Shown here: positions 1-7,600 of the stretch, one piece after another | Numbering within the stretch: position 1 is the stretch's first letter | Layout: every line of letters begins with the position of its first letter | DNA from: Seleniivibrio woodruffii | GTDB taxonomy: Bacteria > Chrysiogenota > Deferribacteres > Deferribacterales > Geovibrionaceae | Direction: 5' to 3' | Assembly: GCF_029267515.1 (NCBI RefSeq) | Contig: NZ_JAJUIS010000010.1 | Coordinates: forward strand, 1-51,743 | DNA length: 51,743 nucleotides | Translations under genes and position numbers: made by a program | Notes under the pieces: generated by a model | Databases searched by the model: none | Told to the model about the DNA's origin: nothing | Seen by the model: the letters and a program-made list of their open reading frames with translations, nothing else

Positions 1-118
1 CAACCCGTGTGGTACCAAAACACCAAAAATGACCGGAAAGATCCGCATCATTGATTACTATATCTATTTCTTTGTCCCGCTGGACAAGTCTGTGTCCGCG
101 TCCGATATACGTCTTCAT
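1..118 (-). CDS. Conjugative coupling protein (TraD/VirD4-like), N-terminal fragment
   Basis: Only the first 39 codons lie in the window; the gene runs off the left edge. The protein starts MKTYIGRGHRLVQRDKEI and reaches GHFWCFGTTRV. That is how the TraD coupling ATPases of ICEs (PFGI-1 class) begin their Walker A region, usually GTTRVGKTR. Such ATPases dock the relaxase-DNA complex at the type IV secretion channel in the inner membrane. The ATG at 118 overlaps the TGA of the upstream gene (ATGA, 115-118), so the two are translationally coupled. The identification rests on a short stretch, with the Walker lysine just outside the window. Confidence 0.6.
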   Translation of the reverse strand, partial: MKTYIGRGHRLVQRDKEIDIVINDADLSGHFWCFGTTRV

Positions 119-807
119 TTGCCATACCTCACTATGACACGCTCTTTAAGCTCATTAGCCGTAAAAACTATATGCGCCTTCGGTATACGCTTTTCCGTCT
201 GCACAAGACTTCTTGCTCCTGATATCCGATTGACACAATGCACGGTGCTTCCCTGCAGCCGGAACAGCTCGTCCACAAGACGCTCTGTTGTCCGGCTCAG
301 GATAAAGCACACCTCTCTGTCCTTTTCAGAAAGACCAGTTACATGAAACCAAAGCATTTGCCCGGGAGTGTAAGTATTGCGTTCGTGGATCGGAGTGCTG
401 CGCAATGAACAATAAGCAGGAATACGGATACCTTCTGACGCTTCAGCATAGAAAACTCCCACTTCCTGCTCATAACGCAGAAAAAAACAGTGGACAGCCG
501 TTCCTATAAACGGCTTTAAACATCTTTGCTTTGCAACGATAGCCTGCGCCTGAAATGCATTCTGAAGAGCTTTCGCCATATGACGCAAATCCGCCCTGCG
601 CAAAGAAAAGACCGACTCTTTTCCTCCAAAACCATTTGCTTGATATTTTCTGAGAGTAAGTCCTTCTGATGTAAATTCACAGAGAACAGGACAGCGGAGC
701 TTGTGAGTGTAAAACTGCTCCGCTGTCTGCCTGAGAATGCCTTTTATCTCATCCTCGCAAAGCCCGTATTTGAAAGCAATTTCATCAAAATATGCTTTCA
801 ACCACAA
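115..807 (-). CDS. NusA-like protein truncated after the S1 region (ICE-encoded)
   Basis: The protein has 230 residues. Its layout resembles the first half of NusA. An N-terminal helical segment (about 1-35) carries CEDEIKGILRQTAEQFY, like NusA's PREKIFEALESAL. A beta-rich S1-like part (about 100-165) follows. The stretch REVCFILSRTTERLVDELFR (about 160-180) matches the NusA junction that usually reads ..I.LSRT.P.FL..LF. The KH1/KH2 and C-terminal regions of a full NusA (about 350-500 aa) are missing or only begun. NusA modulates pausing and termination of RNA polymerase, so an element-encoded copy could act as a processive antiterminator for the long transfer operon; that role is inferred. 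It overlaps the upstream small ORF by 10 nt and the coupling protein by 4 nt, implying one operon. Confidence 0.5.
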   Translation of the reverse strand: MWLKAYFDEIAFKYGLCEDEIKGILRQTAEQFYTHKLRCPVLCEFTSEGLTLRKYQANGFGGKESVFSLRRADLRHMAKALQNAFQAQAIVAKQRCLKPFIGTAVHCFFLRYEQEVGVFYAEASEGIRIPAYCSLRSTPIHERNTYTPGQMLWFHVTGLSEKDREVCFILSRTTERLVDELFRLQGSTVHCVNRISGARSLVQTEKRIPKAHIVFTANELKERVIVRYGK

Positions 808-1004
808 AGCTCAATTCTCCCCTGATTGCCATCTTCCATCACGATAATGAGGATGTCGTCAAAAAATGCAGCGTAATCCCGCTCATCTTCAGGCTGAACA
901 GCCATACGAAGGACAAGGTCCTTAACATTGTTTAACTTCTTATTGACTTCGTTAAGCTGCACAAAGGCGTTAATAGTGTTGTCGTTATAATCAGTGTCAT
1001 TCAT
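798..1004 (-). CDS. Small hypothetical protein of the ICE operon
   Basis: A 68-residue acidic protein (MNDTDYNDNTINAFVQLNEV...). It is probably helical in its middle (LNEVNKKLNNVKDLVLRMA) with an acidic second half (PEDERDYAAFFDDILIIVMEDG). I recognise no family. It lies between ssb and the NusA-like gene in the same direction and overlaps the latter by 10 nt, which supports real translation. The ribosome binding site is weak (GGAAAAACATC before the ATG). Confidence 0.55.
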   Translation of the reverse strand: MNDTDYNDNTINAFVQLNEVNKKLNNVKDLVLRMAVQPEDERDYAAFFDDILIIVMEDGNQGRIELCG

Positions 1005-1016
1005 GATGTTTTTCCG

Positions 1017-1085
1017 TTTTTAGTTTTTTCGTTTTTTTATCACCCCGTTTTTTCATTTTTTGTTTGTTTTTTAGTTTTTTCGTTT
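1017..1085. repeat. 18-bp direct repeat at the ssb 3' end
   Basis: TTTTTAGTTTTTTCGTTT occurs identically at 1017-1034 and 1068-1085, 51 bp apart. One copy lies inside ssb and one just beyond its stop codon. The arrangement looks like a small tandem duplication that rewrote the end of ssb. Confidence 0.7.
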
Positions 1086-1474
1086 GCACCGCCTGCGGCG
1101 TCGGCATCAGGTTCATCGAAAGTGCTTTCAGAGTGGGAAGATGAGTCTGATTTCGGTTTTGAGAGCAACTGAACATCTTCGACCTTGATCGTATGCTTCG
1201 TGTGGAACTGCCCTTCGGTGTCCCAAGATGAGTATTCCAGCTCACCGGTGACAAGTACCTGCCTGCCTTTCTTTAAAAGAGGCTCCATTATCTTAGCGTA
1301 TTCGCCCCAGATCGTAGCACCGATGAAGAAAGGCTTTTCCTTGTCTTTATCCTTCTTAGGTTTAGTTGTAGCGATGGTGAATGAAAGAATAGCTGTGTCT
1401 TCGCCAGGGAGAAAGCGCAGCTCAGAGTCTTTTGTAAGATTGCCGAGAAGTATAACTTCATTTTTGTAAGGCAT
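1040..1474 (-). CDS. ssb: Single-stranded DNA-binding protein
   Basis: A 144-residue protein with an OB-fold of about 105 residues: an N-terminal strand NEVILLGNLTKDSELRF, then LSFTIATTKP, IWGEYAKIMEPLLKKGRQVLVTGEL and KVEDVQLL. SSB coats single-stranded DNA, here probably during conjugative transfer or element replication. The C-terminal 40 residues are a Ser/Asp/Glu-rich then Lys-rich linker ending NEKTG, without the usual acidic-hydrophobic tip (DDIPF). Partner recruitment may therefore differ from chromosomal SSB. GGAGG sits 9 nt upstream of the ATG. An 18-bp direct repeat overlaps the 3' end (1017-1034 and 1068-1085). Confidence 0.9.
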   Translation of the reverse strand: MPYKNEVILLGNLTKDSELRFLPGEDTAILSFTIATTKPKKDKDKEKPFFIGATIWGEYAKIMEPLLKKGRQVLVTGELEYSSWDTEGQFHTKHTIKVEDVQLLSKPKSDSSSHSESTFDEPDADAAGGANEKTKKQTKNEKTG

Positions 1475-1531
1475 GATAGATAACCTCCAGTGAGTTTCTA
1501 AAATAGAAATGTCTGGGAGGGTAAATTCATG

Positions 1532-1560
1532 TTCACAGATAATGCTAATCAGGGTATAAT
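1532..1560 (+). promoter_or_regulatory. Sigma-70 type promoter for the 1590 gene
   Basis: TTCACA (1532-1537), a 17-nt spacer and TATAAT (1555-1560) form a near-consensus promoter. Transcription would start near 1567, about 23 nt before the ATG at 1590. It lies in the divergent spacer between ssb and the secreted-protein gene. Confidence 0.65.
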
Positions 1561-1589
1561 GGGCAGATTATTAGGTAGAGGGTTATAGA

Positions 1590-1880
1590 ATGAATAAATT
1601 TCTAATGATTATGCTGGTTATATTAATTTCAATTACAGCACTTGCTCAAACTACTTACACGATAACTAAGAGTAATTTCAACCTTCTTGAAGTTAATGGT
1701 AGCCCTTACTCGGGATGTAACAATACACTAAAAAATTCTACGGTTGAAATACTGGAAACCGTACCTTTCAATAATGATCCTAATCCAAACCAAAAAATTT
1801 TAATGCGTAAAGTTAAAGTTCTGACTGGTGGATGCAGTGGGCATATCGCTTATCTTTATAAGGGTAGTTTTGAAGAGTAA
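1590..1880 (+). CDS. Small secreted protein, possibly SH3b-like
   Basis: A 96-residue protein with a clear signal peptide: charged MNK, hydrophobic FLMIMLVILISIT, and a likely cleavage after ALA near residue 19. The mature part is about 77 residues. It has two cysteines (in SGCNN and GGCSG) that could form a disulfide, and it ends GHIAYLYKGSFEE, which resembles the end of bacterial SH3-like domains (G-[WYI]-x-x-x-G). The gene is noticeably AT-rich compared with its neighbours, suggesting recent acquisition. GAGGG lies upstream of the ATG. Function unknown. Confidence 0.6.
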   Translation: MNKFLMIMLVILISITALAQTTYTITKSNFNLLEVNGSPYSGCNNTLKNSTVEILETVPFNNDPNPNQKILMRKVKVLTGGCSGHIAYLYKGSFEE

Positions 1881-1902
1881 TTTGGCACACTTTTGGCACA
1901 CT
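1881..1902. repeat. Tandem 11-bp repeat (TTTGGCACACT x2)
   Basis: Two perfect copies of TTTGGCACACT are abutted, and a related TGGCACACC lies at 2009-2017. Repeats of this kind occur near tyrosine-integrase attachment sites, where they may be arm-type binding sites or remnants of an integrase 3' end. Confidence 0.6.
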
Positions 1903-1981
1903 CTGGGTAAGATTCGGTAATATTCGATAATGTCGGCTTACTGATAAATAACGTATATTGTCGTACTGAACTGAATTTTAT

Positions 1982-2004
1982 GCGTTCGACTCCCGCATCG
2001 CCCG
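1982..2004. other. Candidate attachment site (tRNA 3'-end-like sequence)
   Basis: GTTCGACTCCCGCATCGCC looks like a tRNA T-loop (TTCGACT), the 3' T-stem (CCCGC) and an acceptor strand (ATCGCCC). The upstream bases (ATGCG) do not complete a T-stem and no tRNA body precedes it. It is therefore a fragment, as expected for the distal att copy of an element inserted in a tRNA gene. No CCA is encoded, which agrees with the intact tRNA at 44067-44140. The matching intact tRNA was not seen in the window. Confidence 0.4.
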
Positions 2005-2074
2005 TTTCTGGCACACCAAAACAATTAAAAAATGCCCCTGTAGTCATTTTAAATATACTAAGGAGCAGTTCAAA

Positions 2075-2230
2075 TTACTTTTTGAGAGTGCCGTCAACCT
2101 TGTCTTTCGTTTCTTTAGTCCAGTTATCTTTTGGTCTTGAAGTAGAATATTCTACGTTCTTATCAATCCCTTTGTCTTTTCCCTGAGAATCCGAAGGATA
2201 GTTATGGTTCTTACCAAATTTGTCAGACAT
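2075..2230 (-). CDS. Small hydrophilic hypothetical protein (51 aa)
   Basis: Begins MSDKFGKNHNYPSDSQ and ends KETKDKVDGTLKK. It is rich in Lys, Asp and Asn and probably disordered, with no recognised domain. The ATG at 2230 is preceded by AAAAGGA. A longer upstream reading would run into the zinc-ribbon gene and is less likely. It lies 10 nt after that gene, in the same direction. Confidence 0.45.
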   Translation of the reverse strand: MSDKFGKNHNYPSDSQGKDKGIDKNVEYSTSRPKDNWTKETKDKVDGTLKK

Positions 2231-2240
2231 GATATTCCTT

Positions 2241-2471
2241 TTATGACCAGCGAGAACCGCGTCTTCTAAACTCCTGCACGATCTCTCTATAAAGATTATT
2301 ATCACCGTTCTGTTTGGCATAGTATCCGGCTTTCTCCAGACAAGTTCCACATATTGCATAAGGGAATTGCCTTGATATGTTAAAGCTATACGTGCTTCCG
2401 CAATTCTGACACCTTATTGACTGATAGTCTCCGTTTTTAACCTGATTCATTATATCGCCGAAAAAACCCAT
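2241..2471 (-). CDS. Small zinc-ribbon protein (76 aa)
   Basis: Two CxxC pairs, CQNC (about residues 21-24) and CGTC (about 41-44), form a classic zinc ribbon. A basic C-terminus follows (EFRRRGSRWS). The ATG is preceded by GGAGAATTAT. Such ribbons commonly bind nucleic acid or act as structural modules. The specific role is unknown. Confidence 0.6.
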   Translation of the reverse strand: MGFFGDIMNQVKNGDYQSIRCQNCGSTYSFNISRQFPYAICGTCLEKAGYYAKQNGDNNLYREIVQEFRRRGSRWS

Positions 2472-2496
2472 ATAATTCTCCTGTTATAAAAAAACA

Positions 2497-2664
2497 CTAA
2501 TCTTCAGAGGTATAGCTGTAGCCACATCCTTTGCATAAATAAGTCCCATTGCCGTTTGTATACCACTTGTATTGCTTACACCTTGGACACTGGCAGTGAT
2601 TGGGAACCGAATAAAAAGGGCCATACTTTTCTTCAATTTTTTTGACAACTTCTTCTGTACTCAA
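2497..2664 (-). CDS. Small zinc-ribbon protein (55 aa), TTG start
   Basis: The mature reading is L/M-STEEVVKKIEEKYGPFYSV, then CPRC and CKGC, a two-knuckle zinc ribbon. The TTG at 2664 is chosen because GGAGG lies 6 nt upstream; the ATG at 2703 has no such site. The short N-terminal helix plus ribbon suggests a small nucleic-acid or protein adaptor. Function unknown. Confidence 0.5.
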   Translation of the reverse strand: MSTEEVVKKIEEKYGPFYSVPNHCQCPRCKQYKWYTNGNGTYLCKGCGYSYTSED

Positions 2665-2804
2665 AACACGCCTCCGTATAATTTGATAAACATAAAATAA
2701 CACATAGAGAACATTAAATCAACCAAACGAGAACTAGTCTGAAATATGTTTAGAATATTTCACATATATTATCTATCAGGATTATTACACTATCCTCCAT
2801 TTTA

Positions 2805-2813
2805 TGTTATGAT
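2805..2813 (+). promoter_or_regulatory. Possible extended -10 element for the first patatin gene
   Basis: TGTTATGAT fits TGn-TATnAT and lies 22 nt before the ATG at 2835. There is no convincing -35 hexamer. Confidence 0.35.
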
Positions 2814-2834
2814 TCATTGCAGACCGGAGGAAGG

Positions 2835-3932
2835 ATGGGAAACATATTAAACAACAGAAAGATAGGGCTTGCCCTTTCAGGTGGTGGCGTAAGAGCTATA
2901 GCATATCATGCAGGTGTTGTAAAATATCTTGCCGAACACGGTCTTATGAAGAAAATTACCAATATATCATCAGTTTCCGGCGGCAGTCTGTTCACCGGAC
3001 TCGTGCTTCATCTCTCACAGAACAGATGGCCTAACGATACCCAATACATCGCAGATATCCTGCCGAAACTCAGAGAAATGATGATCTTCACATCATTGCA
3101 GCAGTCCGGTATGTCGGCTCTAATGAAATTTTCCAACTGGAAGCACGTTTTAAACAGAAGGAGCCTGGTCATCTCACAGACTATAGAATCTTTATGGGGT
3201 ATAAACTCCGTCCTCGCCGACCTCCCACGAAACCCTGTCTGGACAATCAACTGCACAAACGGGGAAAACGGGCAGCGTTTCCGGTTTAAAAACGAAACAA
3301 TGGGTGACAACAAAACCGGATATACTTCTGCCAGAATGTTTAAAACGGCAGACGCCATGGCAGCATCCGCGGCATTTCCCATTGGCATAGGTCCAGTTGA
3401 AATAGATACGGCAGCCTATAAATGGGAGCTTGAAATTCCTTACGGTTCAGATCACAAAGAACGTGTTAAACCGGAATTCGGCACACTGCACATATACGAC
3501 GGCGGACTTTACGACAACCTCGGGACCGAAACATTTTACGAGGTCAGTGAACATGGCGTTAAACTTAATACAAAAGACGTTGATTATATTATCATCTCCG
3601 ATGCCGGTTCTCCATTTACAGAAACTCCGCTCTCAGACCCGTTTTCTCTCAGCAGGGTCAATAAACTGATCAACATACTAATGGAGCAAAGCAGAAGGCT
3701 CAGAGTGAACTCGTTCATGTATTTTATGAAGTACAATGGAAACGCTGGAATTTACATCTCTCTTGCAGATAATTCCCTCCTTTCAATAACAAACGACGAC
3801 GACTTCACTCTGAACGAAGTCAGCGCCGCCAGAAGCCTTCCGACTTCGCTTGATCAGATGACAGGATTCGAGTTCGATTCTCTTGTAAAATGCGGATACA
3901 ACTCAATGCGACTGAAAACCGACACGCTGTAG
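2835..3932 (+). CDS. Patatin-like phospholipase, copy 1
   Basis: A 365-residue patatin-family acyl hydrolase. The oxyanion-hole glycine run SGGGVR lies at 15-20. The nucleophile elbow S-V-S48-G-G is at 46-50, with Ser instead of the usual first Gly. The catalytic Asp is in DGG near 222 (IYDGGLYDNL). These enzymes use a Ser-Asp dyad to release fatty acids from phospholipids. There is no signal peptide, so it is cytoplasmic or secreted by a dedicated route. The ATG at 2835 follows GGAGG; an in-frame TTG at 2817 is less likely. It is clearly paralogous to the gene at 8469-9566: both have SNWKxxLNR, QTIESLWGI, PVWTIN and FPIGIGPVEI. Together they bracket the module. The substrate cannot be read from sequence. 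Confidence 0.9.
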   Translation: MGNILNNRKIGLALSGGGVRAIAYHAGVVKYLAEHGLMKKITNISSVSGGSLFTGLVLHLSQNRWPNDTQYIADILPKLREMMIFTSLQQSGMSALMKFSNWKHVLNRRSLVISQTIESLWGINSVLADLPRNPVWTINCTNGENGQRFRFKNETMGDNKTGYTSARMFKTADAMAASAAFPIGIGPVEIDTAAYKWELEIPYGSDHKERVKPEFGTLHIYDGGLYDNLGTETFYEVSEHGVKLNTKDVDYIIISDAGSPFTETPLSDPFSLSRVNKLINILMEQSRRLRVNSFMYFMKYNGNAGIYISLADNSLLSITNDDDFTLNEVSAARSLPTSLDQMTGFEFDSLVKCGYNSMRLKTDTL

Positions 3933-4089
3933 TCTTCCTTAATCAGATTCACGATTTAACAATAATATAATAATAAACTTATGTTCATCAATAAAAAATC
4001 ATAATCTTATTATGCACTATTTTACAACGTATTAGACAAAAACAGGCACACAGTACACACAATGAATTCACACCAGAATTGACAGGAGG

Positions 4090-4098
4090 TGTTATAAT
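4090..4098 (+). promoter_or_regulatory. Extended -10 promoter for the 4129-9566 operon
   Basis: TGTTATAAT is a perfect extended -10 (TGn-TATAAT). Transcription would start near 4105, 24 nt before the ATG, with AGGAGG in between. The TTGACA at 4079-4084 is only 8 nt from the -10, too close to serve as a -35. Confidence 0.55.
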
Positions 4099-4128
4099 TT
4101 AAACATAAAATATTCACAGGAGGAAATC

Positions 4129-4605
4129 ATGTCAGTAAATATGCTAATAGGACTTGATTTTAAACTTTTGGGAACAGATCTCAAAGCAGGATACCTCAAA
4201 CTCGACAAAGGGTTCAAAATTCTGCTCACACAGCCCGAAACTGAAAAGAATGAAGGCATCTCCATTGCGCAGTTCATAGCGGATGTTGAGAAACTCGCCG
4301 GCAAACAGGAAGGGCTTTCAGCAGACGATATAAAAAACAAAATAAAGTCATCATCAGAAAACAGCAAAATCAACCTTGATGAAATCAAGATTAAGCTGTC
4401 GTCAATATATCTGAAAGTGGTCAGCGACGGAACAAAAACCGATTGCGAATACGCTTTCAGGTTGGATATTCTTGCGGAAGGTCTTGTTCCAACCGCCATA
4501 AAATCCATAATTGACGTCAAACTTCTCACCATTGCAATCTGGAATACTGCAAACGATAAAATACTTCAACAGCTCTCAATCCCTGCCGAACTCCAGAATG
4601 CCTGA
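4129..4605 (+). CDS. Small protein of the patatin module (158 aa), unknown family
   Basis: Begins MSVNMLIGLDFKLLGTDLKAGYL and has a strong AGGAGG site. It contains a helical middle (ISIAQFIADVEKLAGKQ, SADDIKNKIKSS) flanked by strand-like stretches (KINLDEIKIKLSSIYLKVV). No signal peptide or clear membrane segment is visible. Its stop overlaps the start of the large gene by 8 nt (ATGCCTGA), so the two products are probably made together and may form a complex. The alternating LDF/IKL pattern resembles the beta-rich style of the large partner. Confidence 0.65.
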   Translation: MSVNMLIGLDFKLLGTDLKAGYLKLDKGFKILLTQPETEKNEGISIAQFIADVEKLAGKQEGLSADDIKNKIKSSSENSKINLDEIKIKLSSIYLKVVSDGTKTDCEYAFRLDILAEGLVPTAIKSIIDVKLLTIAIWNTANDKILQQLSIPAELQNA

Positions 4606-7600
4606 GAAAAAGCCGTCCATAATGCTCGGAATAAAGGGAGCCGTATGCGGTCTCCCTTTACAGGCGGGCTTTATAAACGACAACGGACATATTTACTGGT
4701 ACGGAAAAGCGAGCTTGCAAAACGATTCTGTCGCTGGACTTTTCAACTTTGTCGGAGGCGGCATCGGTGACAGCATAGTGAAAAACTGTCCGTCAGCGGT
4801 CAGTCCCATCCATTGCGATATCGACGTGTTCAGTAACAGGAACGGAAACGGATTCCGTCTGGACACCGACAGTCTCTTCATCAGCGGGCTCAAATCCGGT
4901 GGTGATTCCGCAATTCTCCTGAAACTGAACGACAGCGGAACTTCCGGCAAACTTGCGGAGATAATAGGTACTATCAGAAAAAATCTGAGCGTATCCGACT
5001 TTTATGTCATGTTCCGAAGCGGCAAAAGCATCACCCTGCCCGCCCTGTGCGGTTCTGCATCAAACGAAAAGATACCTGAACCTGCCGACAGTTATAACGT
5101 AATTCTCAGCGGCAGATTCGTTTTCGGACAGGGAAGCGTTGTTTCTTCTGCATTCAAAGAGATTTTCGGCATAGAACAGCTATCGCTGTTTCTGGGAGCT
5201 GACACGGATAAAGGCGCATTTGCCTGTACACTTGCTATCCCTGACAAGGACGGGCAATACGTCAGCGTAAAAGATATGTACATATCAGCAGGATTCGCCG
5301 CCGGACTGAGTTTCACCATGAGCGGCACTTTTCAGATAAAGGCAGATATGCTCAAAGGTTTATATTTCAGAACAGCCAGCAGTTTTTCACCCGGCAGCTT
5401 TATGATATCCGGCGAGATGATAAGTGCAGAACCCGTTAAGCTGGCGGACTGGATTTCACTGGGCGGAATAATCATCAGTCTCGGCTTTGACAAGGGCATA
5501 ACGGTCGGGATGTCCGCATCTCTGTACATCAGAAAGCTGTCGATGTTTTCCGCCGTGATGCTGGAATGTGCAGGTTCCGCTGTGAACCCTCTTCTGCTAT
5601 GCGCCGCGGTGAACAAGCTGTCCATCCCAGACCTGTTTGTCAACCTGACGGGAACGGATGTGGAAGCCGTTCATACGCTGGATTTCATACAGATAAACAG
5701 CTTCAGCCTGACAACTTCGGACAGCAGATTCGACACGTCAAAGGTGGATGCCAAAGACGCGGAATATATCGCAAAACAGTTTGCGGAAACCGTACCGGAT
5801 AAGACCCTTGCCTTGTCGGCAGGCAGCTTAAAGGTACAGAAATCCGGCGAAGACTATTCGCTGACCGATACCTCAAGAATGAGACTCTACACAATCACGA
5901 AGGATGGAAAGATACTGCTGAACGCGCAGTTCTATTTTTCGGATATAATCGGCGAAAAGCAGTTCGGCAGCTATAAGATAAGCGCGGGAATATTTTTATG
6001 CGGAGTTGTCAGCATCTTCGACATAAAGTTTGCTCTGCTGATATCATACCGTCCCAACGACGGACTTACGGCTTTTGCTAAGATAGACGCTTTCGACCTT
6101 AAAATAGGCGGATTCAGCATATGCAAGGTATCAGGTTCGAAAGGCAAATCAGACCTGATCACGCTGCCTGCTGACAGCGTTGTGAAACAGTTCTCTCAGG
6201 ATGCGCAGGACGGCGTGGTGTTTTTCCTGTCGGCGGGCAAAAAGGACGTCCAATTCTATTTCGACGGACGTATCGAACTGCTGAACGGGCTGATAACGGC
6301 GGAAGCACGCCTGATGTACATTCAGCGCAATATCTCCCTGTATGCTTCGGTGAATTTCCTTGGCGTGTTCAAAGCGACAGTGAAGATTGAAGCGTCATAC
6401 GCAAATTTTTCGAACGCCTTTTTCTCGCTATACATACTGATAGACACCAGCGGACTGGAAGACATGCTGAAAGGCGTCACGGAGCGTATAAACAGAGCCA
6501 TTGAAAAGTTGCGGGCAAACATCGACGGCGCAAAAAGGTCTCTGGACAGCGCCCAGCAGAACGTCGATTCGCTGTATCAGCAGATTAACTACATGAACAG
6601 CCTTATAGACGGATGCCGCAACGCCATCAGCAATGCACACTGGTGGGAAAAGGCTTTCGTAGCCATTGCGAAGGGGCTTGAGATAGCCGGATACGAGATA
6701 GCCAAAGCAGGGATTTACGTCGCCATCGGCACCGCGACAGCCGCCCTCCAGATTGCTAAAGCGGCGGTGAGCTTCGCGGGGGCACTCAGCGAAGAGGTTT
6801 TAAAGCTGGTGAATAACGTCATTAATGCTGCGGCTTCTCTGCTGGTTATAAAAAAAATGGAGATTGAGGCAATGGTATCCGGCAGTCAGCAGACTTTCAG
6901 GGCGGCTGTGACATTCAGAGCCATAGGACACGAATACACCGCCCAGATCAGCTTCGGGCACGGCACAAGCGCCGATCAGTTCAAAAACAACGCAACCGGC
7001 AGTATGAACGGACAGATGGAGGGCGATCTGAACCGTCTTGAAAACGGTCAGTCTTCCGGCAGGATGAAAAAAGACGTATTCGAACTGCCCACTCACGAGG
7101 AGATGGTGGCAAGCATACAGAATGCGATGAACCTTCTGCAAAACTCAGGACAGATGATGTCGTCTATGATAGACGGGTATAAAGACGAGTTCGGCGAGGA
7201 TTTCTCCAGATTTCAGGAGCTGCAAAGGTCGTTTGCCGACACACTGTCTCAGGTGAAGCAGTCGCTGGCGGCAACAACGGACGCTGTTGAAATAGATTCA
7301 CTGAAAAACACTGTCGATGCCATGAACAACCTTACAAGCGGCGAACACAACCTCACGGATGAAAACGTTTCAGAGATAAATGACGCATCGGAAGCGTTTA
7401 AGAACGTTTCAGAACTCCACGGTCTTGTAAGTTCAGCCATATCCACTGTTAACGGGGTCATAGCCGAAACGGACAGAAAGGAAAAACCCGCAGGCAGGCG
7501 TGCAAAAAAATCAGGCGAACCGTCAAAAGATATGAACGCGTTCATGCAGAAACTGGCGAAGGAGGTAAACACTCGTTTCTATACCCCGCAGGATACGGGA

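Larger units (their letters stand above)
1..2005. mobile_element. Right end of a probable integrative conjugative element
   Basis: The segment holds a conjugation coupling protein start, a NusA-like protein and an SSB on the minus strand, all typical ICE cargo. It ends near tandem TTTGGCACACT repeats and a tRNA-3'-end-like sequence at 1982-2004. The element would extend leftward beyond the window, where its integrase, relaxase and intact tRNA copy would be expected. The exact boundary is inferred, because only one end is visible and the matching repeat cannot be checked. The AT-rich secreted gene at 1590 could be cargo inside the element. Confidence 0.5.

Noticed and set aside
997-1254. 85-aa frame overlapping the ssb tail
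   Set aside because: It is a frame-shifted, Lys-rich reading of the ssb end and has no start signal; ssb is clearly the real gene.
4079-4098. TTGACA plus TATAAT as a standard sigma-70 promoter
   Set aside because: The spacing is 8 nt instead of about 17. The extended -10 alone is kept as the promoter.
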